Positions 25,267 through 34,371 of a stretch of DNA of 64,000 nt are shown here, in pieces (the stretch's first letter is position 1; each line of letters opens with the position of its first letter). This stretch comes from Bacteroidota bacterium (lineage in GTDB: Bacteria; Bacteroidota; Bacteroidia; Bacteroidales; Dysgonomonadaceae), in the NCBI GenBank assembly GCA_023424395.1, contig JAFADY010000007.1, forward strand, positions 1-64,000, written 5' to 3'. Position numbers and translations under genes: made by a program. Below the pieces are notes generated by a model, which was not told where the DNA came from, made no database searches, and saw only the letters and a list, made by a program, of their open reading frames with translations.

Positions 25267-26109
25267 CTAATCAATAATTACTTTTTTCGCCTCAATTTTT
25301 TCATTCAAAAAAAGCGAAGCTTGTTCTACGAATCTTTCAGGAGAATCGGTTGTAAAATAGTGAACCGAACTGTTTTTGGAACATTTTTCTTCCATTTCGG
25401 GATGCCGGTTTAAATAATCCTTTAAGCTTTCGGCCACATATTTTCCTTGAGAAATTACACGGACGCCATCGGGAAGGTATTTTTTTATTTTCCCGACAAG
25501 CAATGGATAATGCGTGCAGCCGAGGATAATTGTATCAATTTGACCATCTTTTCCAAGGATGTTTTCGATATGTTGTTTCACAAAATAATCGGCGCCGAGT
25601 TTGTCGTATTCCTTATTTTCCACCAAAGGCACCCACATGGGGCAGGCTTCGCCTGTGACGTGGATCTGCGGATGATATTTTTCTATTTCTATTTCGTAAG
25701 AGCCTGATTTAATGGTGCCTTCCGTTCCGAGTACGCCAACGTGGCCGGTTTTGGTCAGTTCTCCCACCAACTCCACCGTGGGGCGGATAACGCCCAGAAC
25801 CCTTTTACCGGGCGCCAGTTCGGGGAGATTTTTTTGTTGAATGCTTCGCAACGCTTTTGCCGACGCTGTGTTACAGGCCAATATAACCAGATGACAGTTT
25901 TGGTCGAAAAACCATTTAACGGCTTCCAAAGTAAATTCATAAACCAATTCAAACGAACGATTTCCGTAAGGCGCGCGCGCGTTATCGCCCAGGTAAATGT
26001 AATCGTATTGCGGCAATAACGATTTTATTTCTGCAAGGACGGTCAATCCTCCGTATCCCGAATCGAAGATACCGATAGCGCCTGGAGTTGTTGGGATGTG
26101 TCCGTTCAC
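25267..26109 (-). CDS. murI: Glutamate racemase
   Basis: 280 residues from a GTG start at 26109; the in-frame stop just upstream leaves no better codon. It supplies D-glutamate for peptidoglycan. Features: IFDSGYGGLTV with Asp16, the two catalytic Cys at 79 (ILACNTASAKA) and about 198 (ILGCTHYPLL), and Asp/Glu-rich loops in the normal positions. Length is typical. It follows the ompH stop by about 20 bases and is 3 bases before cvpA. Confidence 0.93.
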   Translation of the reverse strand: MNGHIPTTPGAIGIFDSGYGGLTVLAEIKSLLPQYDYIYLGDNARAPYGNRSFELVYEFTLEAVKWFFDQNCHLVILACNTASAKALRSIQQKNLPELAPGKRVLGVIRPTVELVGELTKTGHVGVLGTEGTIKSGSYEIEIEKYHPQIHVTGEACPMWVPLVENKEYDKLGADYFVKQHIENILGKDGQIDTIILGCTHYPLLVGKIKKYLPDGVRVISQGKYVAESLKDYLNRHPEMEEKCSKNSSVHYFTTDSPERFVEQASLFLNEKIEAKKVIID

Positions 26110-26128
26110 GGCCGAGGGAATTTACAGT

Positions 26129-26650
26129 TTATCTGATTCCCAATTTCGCTTTCACGTAAGAGTTGGCATTAATAGCACTAGGGGTTATGAAGGCAATTCC
26201 CGGATTATCTGCATCGTAAATAACTGTAAAGCCTTGCTCTATGCCTACTGCGCGTATGGCGTCATTTATTTGGATTTTCAGCGGCTCAAGCAATTGCTGT
26301 TCTTGTTGTTCAATATCTTTTTGAGCCAATTGCATGAATTGCTGCATTTTGCTTTCGAGTTCGGTTAATTCCTGCATTCGCCTCAATTTAATATTTTCGG
26401 CCAGTGAAGCCTGATAAGTGATGTAATCGGAATATTTTTTATTGTAATCCGACTCCATCAACCGAAGCTCTTGTTTATAATTTTCGTTTAAAGTTTGCAA
26501 CTTTTGTTGCGCGGAGTTCTTTGCCGGAAAAGCATTTAGCAATTCGGATGTATTTACGTAAGCAACACGCAGGGGAGACTCTTGTGAGAAAACAGTTGCA
26601 CTGATAAAAAATAGAAGTAAACCTACCCAGAATAATTTTATTTTTTTCAT
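26129..26650 (-). CDS. OmpH/Skp-family periplasmic chaperone
   Basis: 173 residues. Signal peptide KKIKLFWVGLLLFFISATVF ending before SQESPLRVAYVNTSELL. A long helical hairpin follows (about 35-140; NYKQELRLMESDYNKKYSDY and an LTELESKMQQFMQLAQ return), then the end strand FTVIYDADNPGIAFI. It should hold outer-membrane proteins in the periplasm. In Bacteroidales these genes often sit in tandem with bamA; no bamA is visible here. First gene of the ompH-murI-cvpA-psd-pssA run. Confidence 0.88.
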   Translation of the reverse strand: MKKIKLFWVGLLLFFISATVFSQESPLRVAYVNTSELLNAFPAKNSAQQKLQTLNENYKQELRLMESDYNKKYSDYITYQASLAENIKLRRMQELTELESKMQQFMQLAQKDIEQQEQQLLEPLKIQINDAIRAVGIEQGFTVIYDADNPGIAFITPSAINANSYVKAKLGIR

Positions 26651-26719
26651 AACAAGCTATTTATGTAGTTTATTTTTTGTAAAAGGACGATTGACTGTTT
26701 ATTTTCCTTCCTGTGTGTT

Positions 26720-26758
26720 TTAGCCGCATCCCGCTATGCAAAGGCGAGATGCGGCTAA
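26720..26758 (-). promoter_or_regulatory. Stable hairpin in the ompH leader
   Basis: TTAGCCGCATC (26720-26730) pairs perfectly with GATGCGGCTAA (26748-26758), 11 bp. It lies between the -7 element (26816-26809) and ompH. No T-run follows on either strand, so an RNA structure is likelier than a terminator. Confidence 0.5.
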
Positions 26759-26808
26759 GGGTTGGAAATAAAATCACAATGTCAACTGGTTAATATATAA
26801 TTATAGGA

Positions 26809-26816
26809 CAAAGATA
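26809..26816 (-). promoter_or_regulatory. -7 element for the ompH operon
   Basis: Minus strand TATCTTTG, full match to TAnnTTTG. It would give a leader of about 150 bases containing the hairpin at 26720-26758. No -33 match. Confidence 0.45.
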
Positions 26817-26862
26817 AGAATTCTTATCGATTGATTTCTCGTTTCTTGATAAAAATGTTGTC

Positions 26863-29748
26863 CTACAAAGTTTTCTTCACTTCAATTTCTTCGTAGGCTT
26901 CAATTATATCGCCTACTTTTATATCGTTGAAATTCTTAATACTGATACCGCATTCGTATCCCGAAGATACTTCTCTCACGTCTTCCTTGAAGCGTTTCAG
27001 AGAATCCAATTCTCCGGAGAAGATCACGATACCATCGCGAACAAGACGGATCCTGTGGCTGCGTTTAATTTTTCCGTCTCTTACCATACAACCGGCTACG
27101 GTTCCCACTTTCGTTATCTTAAACACATCCAATACTTCGACATTAGCGGTAATTTCTTCTTTGATATCTGGCGAAAGCATACCTTCCATAGCCGATTTCA
27201 CTTCTTCTATGGCATCGTAAATGATGGAGTACAAACGAATATCCACGCCTTCTTTCTCGGCTTCTTTTCTCGCGCCGAGCGACGGGCGTACCTGGAATCC
27301 GATAATAACACCATCAGACGCGGCGGCAAGCGTAACGTCCGATTCCGAAATCTGGCCTACGGCCTTGTGGATAACATTTACCTGAATTTCTTCAGTGGAC
27401 AAGCGGATAAGCGAGTCTGAAAGCGCTTCTACGGAACCGTCCACGTCGCCTTTTACAATAATGTTCAATTGCTGGAAGTTTCCGATGGCGATGCGGCGGC
27501 CAATATCGTCTAAAGTGAGCAGCTTCTGCGTACGCAACGATTGTTCTCTTTGTAATTGTTCGCGGCGGTTGGCTATGTTGCGGGCGTCCTGGTCGTTATC
27601 CATGACGTTAAAAGTGTCTCCCGCCTGCGGCGCGCCGTTTAATCCGAGAATTAGAACAGGAGTGGCCGGGCCGGCTTCTTCAATTTTTTGATTTCTCTCG
27701 TTGAACATGGCTTTCACGCGTCCGTAATACGAACCGGCTAACACAACGTCGCCTTGCCGCAATGTTCCGTTTTCTACCAATACGGTAGCTACGAATCCGC
27801 GGCCTTTATCGAGCGATGATTCGATAATGGAACCGTTTGCTTTTCTGTCGGGATTGGCTTTCAATTCCAAAAGATCGGCTTCGAGAAGTACTTTTTCCAA
27901 TAATTCGGAAATCCCCAAACCCTTTTTGGCCGAAATATCCTGCGATTGATATTTTCCGCCCCAGTCTTCGACCAGGTAATTCATCTCGGCCAATCTTTCT
28001 TTTATCTTTTCGGGATTCGCACCGGGTTTATCTATTTTATTGATGGCGAAAACAATAGGTACTCCGGCTGCTCCGGCATGGTTAATGGCTTCCACCGTTT
28101 GCGGCATCACGTTATCGTCTGCTGCAACAATAATTATGGCGACATCCGTTACCTGCGCTCCGCGCGCACGCATGGCGGTAAACGCCTCGTGGCCGGGAGT
28201 ATCGAGGAAAGTGATCTTTCTGCCGTCTTCGAGTTGCACGTTGTAAGCCCCGATATGTTGGGTAATTCCTCCGGCTTCGCCGGCAATTACGTTGGTGTTA
28301 CGGATGCTGTCCAACAACGAAGTTTTTCCGTGGTCAACGTGTCCCATAACAGTAACGATGGGCGGACGCGGAAACAAATCTTCGGGATTGTCTTCTTCTT
28401 CAGCAATGGCTTCGATAACGTCAGCGCTCACAAATTTTGTTTTATAACCGAATTCATCGGCTACAATGTTGATGGTTTCGGCATCCAGCCGTTGGTTAAT
28501 GGCCACCATAACGCCCAGGCTCATACAAGTTGAAATAACTTTGGTAACGGGCACGTTCATCATGTTTGCCAGGTCGTTGGCGGTAACAAATTCGGTAAGT
28601 TGCAATACGCGGCTTTCCTTCTCCTGTTGGCGCTGTTCTTCTTGCTGGCGTTGCGATGCGACCTCGCGTTTCTCGCGGCGATATTTGGCGCCGCCTTTGC
28701 CGCCTCGTTTTTCGGTTAAACGCGCCAGTGTTTCTTTAATTTGTTTTTGAACGTCTTCTTCGTTTACTTCCGCTTTCACCGGCTTTTTCAAAGTCGGTTT
28801 TCTGTCGCGGCGGAAGTTGTCGGCAACGTTGCCTTGTTTGTCTATATTAACTTTGCCCCGATCGATACGTTTGCGCTTTTTCTTTTTGCTGTCTTCCTCT
28901 TCTGCTTGTTTTTGAGCGAATTTCTTTTTCTCATCCACCGTTTCGGATTTGAGCGATTTGATAGCCTCTTCCTTTAATTTCTTGCTGTTTTGCTCTTTTT
29001 CGCGGTCGAGGCGTTCTTTTTTGCGTTGCGCCTTCGATTTCTTGGGCGGGCGCGTTCTGTCGTTGATGGAATCTAAGTCGATAGTGCCTTTTACAACGAT
29101 ATTCGGCTCTTTTATTTCTTTGTGTATGCGGAAAACTTCATCCGATTTTTCTTCACTAGCGGCTGTTTCTTCCTCTTCGTCCTCATCATCGTCTTCATCG
29201 TTGTCAAAATCTTCCTCTTCTTCAACGGTTTCGTTTTCTTGTATTTCCGTTTCGTCTTTCTCAATGCCTTCTTCGTGAATATCTTCCTTTGCCGGAACGG
29301 AATCTGTTTCAGACAATATTTCTTCGGGAATTTCCGTGGTTTCTTCCGCCGGCGTTTCTTCGGTTGTTTCGGCTTCTTTCGCAGGCTTTTTCTGCAGGTC
29401 GATGGAGCCTACTACATGAAATTTAGGCTTTAATTCATCGGGAACTTCTATTTTGATATCCTCTTTTTCTGCCTTCTTTTTCGGTTTCTCTTCGGGAATT
29501 TCATAACCCTCAATAGCCACCGTTTCTCGTTTTTCATCTTTTCGATGCATCCTTTCGAGATTTTCTTGCGCAGCTTTTTTTATGTTCTTATCTTTCCCAA
29601 ACTCCACCACGAGCATATCATATTGTTCATCCTCAATTTTTTCGTTGGGATTGGACGTTACGTTAAAACCTTTCTTATGCAGGAATTCAGCCAAACTGTT
29701 GATCCCCACATTTAAATTTTTTGCTGCTTTACTTAATCTTATAGGCAT
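26863..29748 (-). CDS. infB: Translation initiation factor IF-2
   Basis: 961 residues. An N-terminal IF2-N domain (about 1-50; PIRLSKAAKNLNVGINSLAE), a long highly charged region (about 75-365) with an acidic run of Glu/Asp around residues 165-200 and basic Lys/Arg segments, a second IF2-N (about 385-440), the G domain with P-loop GHVDHGKTS near residue 468, DTPGHEAF and NKIDKPGA, then domains II-IV. It places initiator tRNA on the 30S subunit with GTP. Third gene of rimP-nusA-infB, 48 bases after nusA. Confidence 0.95.
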   Translation of the reverse strand: MPIRLSKAAKNLNVGINSLAEFLHKKGFNVTSNPNEKIEDEQYDMLVVEFGKDKNIKKAAQENLERMHRKDEKRETVAIEGYEIPEEKPKKKAEKEDIKIEVPDELKPKFHVVGSIDLQKKPAKEAETTEETPAEETTEIPEEILSETDSVPAKEDIHEEGIEKDETEIQENETVEEEEDFDNDEDDDEDEEEETAASEEKSDEVFRIHKEIKEPNIVVKGTIDLDSINDRTRPPKKSKAQRKKERLDREKEQNSKKLKEEAIKSLKSETVDEKKKFAQKQAEEEDSKKKKRKRIDRGKVNIDKQGNVADNFRRDRKPTLKKPVKAEVNEEDVQKQIKETLARLTEKRGGKGGAKYRREKREVASQRQQEEQRQQEKESRVLQLTEFVTANDLANMMNVPVTKVISTCMSLGVMVAINQRLDAETINIVADEFGYKTKFVSADVIEAIAEEEDNPEDLFPRPPIVTVMGHVDHGKTSLLDSIRNTNVIAGEAGGITQHIGAYNVQLEDGRKITFLDTPGHEAFTAMRARGAQVTDVAIIIVAADDNVMPQTVEAINHAGAAGVPIVFAINKIDKPGANPEKIKERLAEMNYLVEDWGGKYQSQDISAKKGLGISELLEKVLLEADLLELKANPDRKANGSIIESSLDKGRGFVATVLVENGTLRQGDVVLAGSYYGRVKAMFNERNQKIEEAGPATPVLILGLNGAPQAGDTFNVMDNDQDARNIANRREQLQREQSLRTQKLLTLDDIGRRIAIGNFQQLNIIVKGDVDGSVEALSDSLIRLSTEEIQVNVIHKAVGQISESDVTLAAASDGVIIGFQVRPSLGARKEAEKEGVDIRLYSIIYDAIEEVKSAMEGMLSPDIKEEITANVEVLDVFKITKVGTVAGCMVRDGKIKRSHRIRLVRDGIVIFSGELDSLKRFKEDVREVSSGYECGISIKNFNDIKVGDIIEAYEEIEVKKTL

Positions 29749-29796
29749 ATTTCTGTGTTATCCTTTTCTGCTTTTTAGTGATTGTGTTTTATTGAT

Positions 29797-31116
29797 TTAC
29801 TGCGTTTGTTCTTCGGATTGTTCATTTTCTTCAACCTGCTCATTATTCTCTTCAATTTCATCTTCATCTTCAAATTCAAAACGAAGTATTTCCAGCACTT
29901 CATCTACGGTGCTTTCTTCCAAATCGGCTTCTCTGATTATTTTCTCGCGAGGCATTGCCAGCACGTTTTTAGCCGTTGAACATCCGATGCGCTTGAGTTG
30001 GTCTATTACCCATCCATCAATTTCGTCGCGGAACTCATCCAAGTAAATGTCTTCTTCATCGAAATCGTCTAGTTCCCTGAATACTTCAATATTGTATCCG
30101 GTGAGCATGGAAGCCAGTTTGATGTTGGCGCCGCCTTTGCCGATGGCCAGGGATACTTCTTCGGGATAAAGGAACACTTCTGCGCGGCGCTCTTCTTCTT
30201 TTACCGAAATAGAGTTTATTTTGGCCGGACTTAGAGAGCGCTGTATATAAAGGTTGGTGTTATTTGTGTAGTTAATTACGTCGATATTCTCGTTACGCAA
30301 TTCACGGACGATGCCGTGAATGCGGAACCCTTTCATTCCCACGCAGGCGCCCACGGGGTCTATTCTGTCGTCGTAAGCTTCTACCGCAACTTTCGCGCGC
30401 TCGCCCGGGATGCGGGCAATGCCTTTGATAGTGATGAGGCCATCGGCAATTTCCGGGATTTCCATCTCGAAGAGCCTTTCCAAAAAGACGGGCGAAGTGC
30501 GCGAAAGTATAATTTTCGGGTTGTTGTTTTTGTTTTCAACCCGCGCAACTATGGCGCGCACGTGGTCTCCTTTGCGGAAAAAATCGCTGGGTATTTGTTC
30601 TGTTTTGGGCAGGATAAGTTCGTTGTGTTCGTCGTCGAGCAATAAAAGCTCTTTTTTCCAAACCTGATATACTTCTCCCGAAACAATTTCGCCTACTTTT
30701 TCTTTGTAATTGTTGTACAAGTTGTCTTTTTCCAGTTCCAGAATTTTTGACGCGAGCGTTTGGCGGAGGTTCAAGATGGTGCGCCGCCCGAAATCTTCGA
30801 GCATGAGTTCATCGGTAACTTCTTCGCCCACTTCAAAATCATCGTCTATTTTTTGTGCTTCACTCAAAGTGATTTCCATGTTGGGATCTTCCAATTCATC
30901 GTCTTCTACAATGATACGGTTTCTCCATATTTCCAAATCGCCTTTGTCGGGGTTGATGATAATATCGTAATTTTCATCCGTTCCAACCGATTTGGCGATC
31001 ACGCTTCGGAAAGCTTCTTCCAAAACACTGATCATGGTTGCTTTATCGATGTTTTTTAGCTCATTAAATTCTGAAAATGTATCTATAAGGCTGATTGTTT
31101 CTTTTTTTTTGCCCAT
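29797..31116 (-). CDS. nusA: Transcription termination/antitermination protein NusA
   Basis: 439 residues. NusA-N (about 1-130), S1 domain (about 135-205; VGEIVSGEVYQVWKKELLLL), KH1/KH2 (about 230-375; PVGACVGMKGFRIHGIVREL and SLAIGKGGANIKLAS), a helix-hairpin region (DQLKRIGCSTAKNVLAMPRE) and an acidic tail from about 415. It binds RNA polymerase and controls pausing and termination. Sits 30 bases after rimP and 48 before infB. Confidence 0.95.
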   Translation of the reverse strand: MGKKKETISLIDTFSEFNELKNIDKATMISVLEEAFRSVIAKSVGTDENYDIIINPDKGDLEIWRNRIIVEDDELEDPNMEITLSEAQKIDDDFEVGEEVTDELMLEDFGRRTILNLRQTLASKILELEKDNLYNNYKEKVGEIVSGEVYQVWKKELLLLDDEHNELILPKTEQIPSDFFRKGDHVRAIVARVENKNNNPKIILSRTSPVFLERLFEMEIPEIADGLITIKGIARIPGERAKVAVEAYDDRIDPVGACVGMKGFRIHGIVRELRNENIDVINYTNNTNLYIQRSLSPAKINSISVKEEERRAEVFLYPEEVSLAIGKGGANIKLASMLTGYNIEVFRELDDFDEEDIYLDEFRDEIDGWVIDQLKRIGCSTAKNVLAMPREKIIREADLEESTVDEVLEILRFEFEDEDEIEENNEQVEENEQSEEQTQ

Positions 31117-31146
31117 ATTTTTATATTGTTATTGTTTCGATTTTTT

Positions 31147-31614
31147 TTACTTAAAACTGATTACGTACTTTGTATATTTTACGTCTTCGAACGGAAATGT
31201 TTTTTCTTCTTTCACTTCGGTTTTGCGTTTCGCGCCTTCGGCTTTTACCATGCTAGAAACCTCGATGGTGAAATCGTCCTGGGTAGAAGATTTTAAGATT
31301 CCTTTCAACTTTTCGCCTTTTTTGGTGAGTACTTCCACTTCCTTACCTTCGTATTTGTTGTACTGCCGGCGCGTTTTAAAGGGAGAAGTCAATCCTGCCG
31401 AAGTTACCGTCAGTTCAAAATCATCCATGTCCCTGTCCAGTTTCGATTCTATGAAACGGCTCAACTCCGCGCAACGGCCGATGTTCACGCCGTGGTCGTT
31501 GTCTATTTCCACCGTAATGGCGTTGCCGGAGGCAATTATAACATCCACCAAATAGTCGTCGGAGTTTTTTAAAAACTCTTCCGCCAGAGGTTGTATGTCG
31601 GTTTTTTCTATCAT
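31147..31614 (-). CDS. rimP: Ribosome maturation factor RimP
   Basis: 155 residues from ATG 31614. A longer frame runs from 31761, but it crosses the promoter, and the family starts near IEKTDIQPLAEEFL. RimP-N (about 10-80; DYLVDVIIASGNAITVEIDN) and RimP-C (about 85-155; LTSPFKTRRQYNKYEGKEV). It assists 30S assembly. First gene of the rimP-nusA-infB operon. Confidence 0.93.
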   Translation of the reverse strand: MIEKTDIQPLAEEFLKNSDDYLVDVIIASGNAITVEIDNDHGVNIGRCAELSRFIESKLDRDMDDFELTVTSAGLTSPFKTRRQYNKYEGKEVEVLTKKGEKLKGILKSSTQDDFTIEVSSMVKAEGAKRKTEVKEEKTFPFEDVKYTKYVISFK

Positions 31615-31676
31615 TTTTTGGCTTACGAATAACAAAAAAGGAGCAATCATTGTGCTCCCCTCATCATTTACCGGTG

Positions 31677-31707
31677 CAAAAATACTATTTTCTAATGGAT
31701 TGGCAAA
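31677..31707 (-). promoter_or_regulatory. Promoter of the rimP-nusA-infB operon
   Basis: Minus strand TTTG at 31707-31704, a 19-base spacer, TATTTTTG at 31684-31677; both elements match. The leader to ATG 31614 is about 57 bases and holds a small hairpin (GGAGC/GCTCC around 31640-31658). Confidence 0.7.
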
Positions 31708-31853
31708 AAGTTTCTGAAATTTTTTGTTTTTTCCATCTGTTTCAGCATGTTTATACGACAACTAACGAAATAATTGTAATGGAATATTGTTTTCTCTCCT
31801 TTTAAAATAAACTAAAATCGCAATAGTTTGTTAAATCCATAATAAATCAAGAA

Positions 31854-32402
31854 ATGACAAAACCTTCCAACACGAAAGCATTAGAAACCGGTTCAGGAAT
31901 TACATGGAACGAATGGGTGGCGTATTTGGATTCGATAAATGCCAAGCAATTGAATCATACGCAACTTGCCGTTAAAACCCTCGAGAAAATAAATGAAACG
32001 GGAAAATCAAAAAGTCCCGAGTGGTGGGCACAAGGCGTGGCCGTTGCGTATGAACAATACACCGGCAAAAGAAAGCCCGGTCAGCGCTGCGATGGCGATT
32101 TCAGCGTTACGATAAGCAAAACGCTTGCAGGAGATATGGCCCAAGCCATGGAGCAATGGCAGAAAAGCGTTTCGGATATTACGACGTTTAACGGGCTTAA
32201 GATATCAAAACCCGGTTCGGTGAGTAAAACCGATAAGTGGCGTTATTGGAGATGCGGCCTGGAAGACGGTTCCACGCTTAGCGTGAACATCCAAACCAAA
32301 GCCAACGGGGTGAAATCATCGCTTGCCATTAACCACGACAAACTGTCATCTGCCGACGATGTGGAAAAATGGCGCACTTTTTGGAAGTCTTTTGATGTAT
32401 AA
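31854..32402 (+). CDS. DUF4287-like protein of unknown function
   Basis: 182 residues, no signal peptide. The N-terminal half (about 15-80) has the DUF4287 pattern: TWNEWVAYLDSINAKQLNH, then EWWAQGVAVAYEQYTGKRKPG. The C-terminal half (about 80-182) looks like an START/SRPBCC-type fold: DGDFSVTISKTLAGDMAQA, WRYWRCGLEDGSTLSVNI, SLAINHDKLSSADDVEKWRT. Function unknown. No promoter match; lies divergently from rimP about 240 bases away. Confidence 0.65.
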   Translation: MTKPSNTKALETGSGITWNEWVAYLDSINAKQLNHTQLAVKTLEKINETGKSKSPEWWAQGVAVAYEQYTGKRKPGQRCDGDFSVTISKTLAGDMAQAMEQWQKSVSDITTFNGLKISKPGSVSKTDKWRYWRCGLEDGSTLSVNIQTKANGVKSSLAINHDKLSSADDVEKWRTFWKSFDV

Positions 32403-32425
32403 TTCATTCTAAAATCATATTTTTG
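32391..32425 (+). promoter_or_regulatory. lemA promoter
   Basis: TTTG at 32391-32394, a 23-base spacer, TATTTTTG at 32418-32425. It begins inside the previous gene's last codons. ATG 32449 is 24 bases downstream. Confidence 0.55.
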
Positions 32426-32448
32426 TAAAAAACTAATTAATTAAGAAT

Positions 32449-33030
32449 ATGAGAAATTTCAAGTACATTTTATTAGTGGCCGTTTTAGGCGTTTTTACAT
32501 TATCGAGTTGCGATTACAACTCTATGGTTAACAAGCAAGAATCGGTTACTTCGCAATGGGCGAATGTGGAAAATGCGTATCAGCGTCGCGCTGATCTGAT
32601 CCCTAATTTGGTTGCAACCGTAAAAGGTTATGCCGAGCATGAGCAGGAAACTTTCACCCAGGTTACCGAAGCTCGTGCCAAAGCCACATCAATGAACATC
32701 GATCCGGAAAACCTCACACCCGAAGCGCTTCAACAGTTTCAACAAGCGCAAAGCGAACTGAGCGCCGCACTGGGTCGTTTGCTGTTGGTGAGAGAAGCTT
32801 ATCCCGATTTAAAGGCCAACCAGAATTTCCTTGCCCTCCAAGACCAATTGGAAGGAACGGAAAACCGAATTTCGGTAGAAAGGAACAAATTCAACCAAAC
32901 CGCGCAGGATTACAACCAGTATATTCGCCAATTTCCGCGATTGATCTATGCCGGTTGGTTCGGCTTCAAGCCCAAGGCTTATTTCGAGTCTGCTCCCGGC
33001 GCTGAAACCGCTCCAAGAGTTGAGTTTTAA
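32449..33030 (+). CDS. lemA: LemA-family lipoprotein
   Basis: 193 residues. Signal peptide with lipobox LSSC (Cys21), then the LemA core: YNSMVNKQESVTSQWANVEN, QRRADLIPNLVATVKGYAEHE, ARAKATS, YPDLKANQNFLALQDQLEGT ENRI and FNQTAQDYNQYIRQFPR. An alpha-helical bundle whose role is unclear. It heads a run with two TPM-domain genes, a very common grouping, and is expressed from its own promoter. Confidence 0.9.
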   Translation: MRNFKYILLVAVLGVFTLSSCDYNSMVNKQESVTSQWANVENAYQRRADLIPNLVATVKGYAEHEQETFTQVTEARAKATSMNIDPENLTPEALQQFQQAQSELSAALGRLLLVREAYPDLKANQNFLALQDQLEGTENRISVERNKFNQTAQDYNQYIRQFPRLIYAGWFGFKPKAYFESAPGAETAPRVEF

Positions 33031-33098
33031 GAAGACGCATCGAAGCGGTGATTGATATTTCAATTGCCTGCCGAAATAAAACTATTTAAAAAAACATC

Positions 33099-33530
33099 AT
33101 GCTGAACGAGCAGGAATTGGAAAGAGTGGTTGCATCCATTCAAAACGCCGAGAGTCAAACTTCTGCGGAGATAAGGGTTTGCGTGGCAAAAAAGTGTAAA
33201 GAAAATCCGTTGGACGCAGCTTATAAAAAATTTAAGCTGATGAAAATGGATACCACCGTTTTGCACAATTCCGTGCTCATTTATGTTGCTCCCGAAGATC
33301 ACAAAGCAGCTATTATCGGAGATTCGGGTATCAATGAAATTGCCAAAGATAATTTTTGGGATTCGGTTTTGGAAGAAATGCTTGCTTACTTTAAAAACCT
33401 GCGTATTTGCGAAGGCGTGTGCCAGGGAGTGGGCAGAGTGGGTGAACTTATTAAAGCAGCGTATCCGGTAGAAAAAGACGATGTGAACGAATTAAGCGAT
33501 GAGGTTATTATAGATGAATCCGAAGAATAA
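33099..33530 (+). CDS. TPM-domain protein, cytosolic type
   Basis: 143 residues with no signal peptide. The TPM (Psb32/phosphatase-like) fold is visible: INAES-like QNAESQTSAEIRVCVAKKCK, VLIYVAPEDHKAAIIGDSGI and a terminal acidic tail (VEKDDVNELSDEVIIDESEE). It overlaps the next gene by 17 bases, so the two are translationally coupled. Function unknown; paired with LemA and a membrane TPM protein. Confidence 0.8.
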   Translation: MLNEQELERVVASIQNAESQTSAEIRVCVAKKCKENPLDAAYKKFKLMKMDTTVLHNSVLIYVAPEDHKAAIIGDSGINEIAKDNFWDSVLEEMLAYFKNLRICEGVCQGVGRVGELIKAAYPVEKDDVNELSDEVIIDESEE

Positions 33531-34311
33531 ATATTTACCTTTCTTACTTTTTTTTATTTCGATTTTCGGAATATCTGCGCAAGATATTCCCGAACCGATG
33601 TATCCGTTCAGGTTGGTGAACGACTTCGCGGGAATATTTTCCGAAGTACAAAAACAGACTTTGGAACAAAAATTACTTGCCTATAACGATTCTACTTCTA
33701 CCCAAATATATGTGGTAACGGTAAGCGATTTGGGCGGATATCCCGCTTCGGATTACGCTTTTCAACTTGGCGAGAAATGGGAGATCGGTCAAGCCGGAAA
33801 AAACAACGGTTTGGTAATTCTCGTAAAACCCAAAACTTCCGATAGCCGTGGGCAAGCATACATTGCCACCGGATACGGCTTGGAAGAATTTGTAAACGAT
33901 GCCTACGCCGGACGCGTTGTGCGCAACGATATGATCCCTTATTTTCAACAAAACGATTATTTCGGCGGCGTGAACGCCGCTGTAGATAAGGTTATCGGTC
34001 GGCTTTCCGGCGAATTCGACGGCGATTTAAGTGAAGATTTGCCCGGCATCGGCCTCGGTGGGATTATCTTTTCGTTTATAGTTATCTTCTTTTTCTTTAT
34101 GCTCATCCGAAGGATCTTTGGCGGCGATCAACACATAGACGGCGATGGGCATCACAGAAGCGGCGGCCCCATTTTCTTTCCTCCTATCGGAAGCGGCAGA
34201 AGCAGAAGCAGCGGCTGGGGTGGCGGCGGTTTCGGTGGTGGCGGTTTTGGAGGCTTCGGCGGCGGTGGCGGCGGAAGTTTTGGTGGCGGCGGCGCGGGTG
34301 GAAGTTGGTGA
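33514..34311 (+). CDS. TPM-domain membrane protein (YgcG-like) with Gly-rich tail
   Basis: 265 residues. Signal peptide (YLPFLLFFISIFGISAQD), TPM domain at about 30-150 (VNDFAGIFSEVQKQTLEQKL, QIYVVTVSDLGGYPASDYAF, IATGYGLEEFVNDAYAGRV), one transmembrane helix at about 175-198, then a cytosolic tail that becomes almost pure Gly/Ser/Phe after residue 225. TPM proteins of this kind have been linked to photosystem repair in plants; no bacterial role is settled. Starts 17 bases inside the previous gene. Confidence 0.85.
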   Translation: MNPKNKYLPFLLFFISIFGISAQDIPEPMYPFRLVNDFAGIFSEVQKQTLEQKLLAYNDSTSTQIYVVTVSDLGGYPASDYAFQLGEKWEIGQAGKNNGLVILVKPKTSDSRGQAYIATGYGLEEFVNDAYAGRVVRNDMIPYFQQNDYFGGVNAAVDKVIGRLSGEFDGDLSEDLPGIGLGGIIFSFIVIFFFFMLIRRIFGGDQHIDGDGHHRSGGPIFFPPIGSGRSRSSGWGGGGFGGGGFGGFGGGGGGSFGGGGAGGSW

Positions 34312-34371
34312 GCAGATAGCGAGTTACGTGTTGCGAAATGTAGGAGAAGTATTTTAGAAAAATATTTAGTT

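Noticed and set aside
26720..26758. Hairpin as infB terminator
   Set aside because: No T-run after it on the minus strand, and it lies downstream of a -7 element, so it is more likely part of the ompH leader.
27946..28533. Plus-strand ORF of 195 codons inside infB
   Set aside because: Antisense shadow of the conserved IF-2 G domain.
34145..34357. Ala/Val-rich plus-strand ORF overlapping the TPM gene tail
   Set aside because: Shadow frame of the Gly-codon-rich C-terminal tail of the TPM protein.
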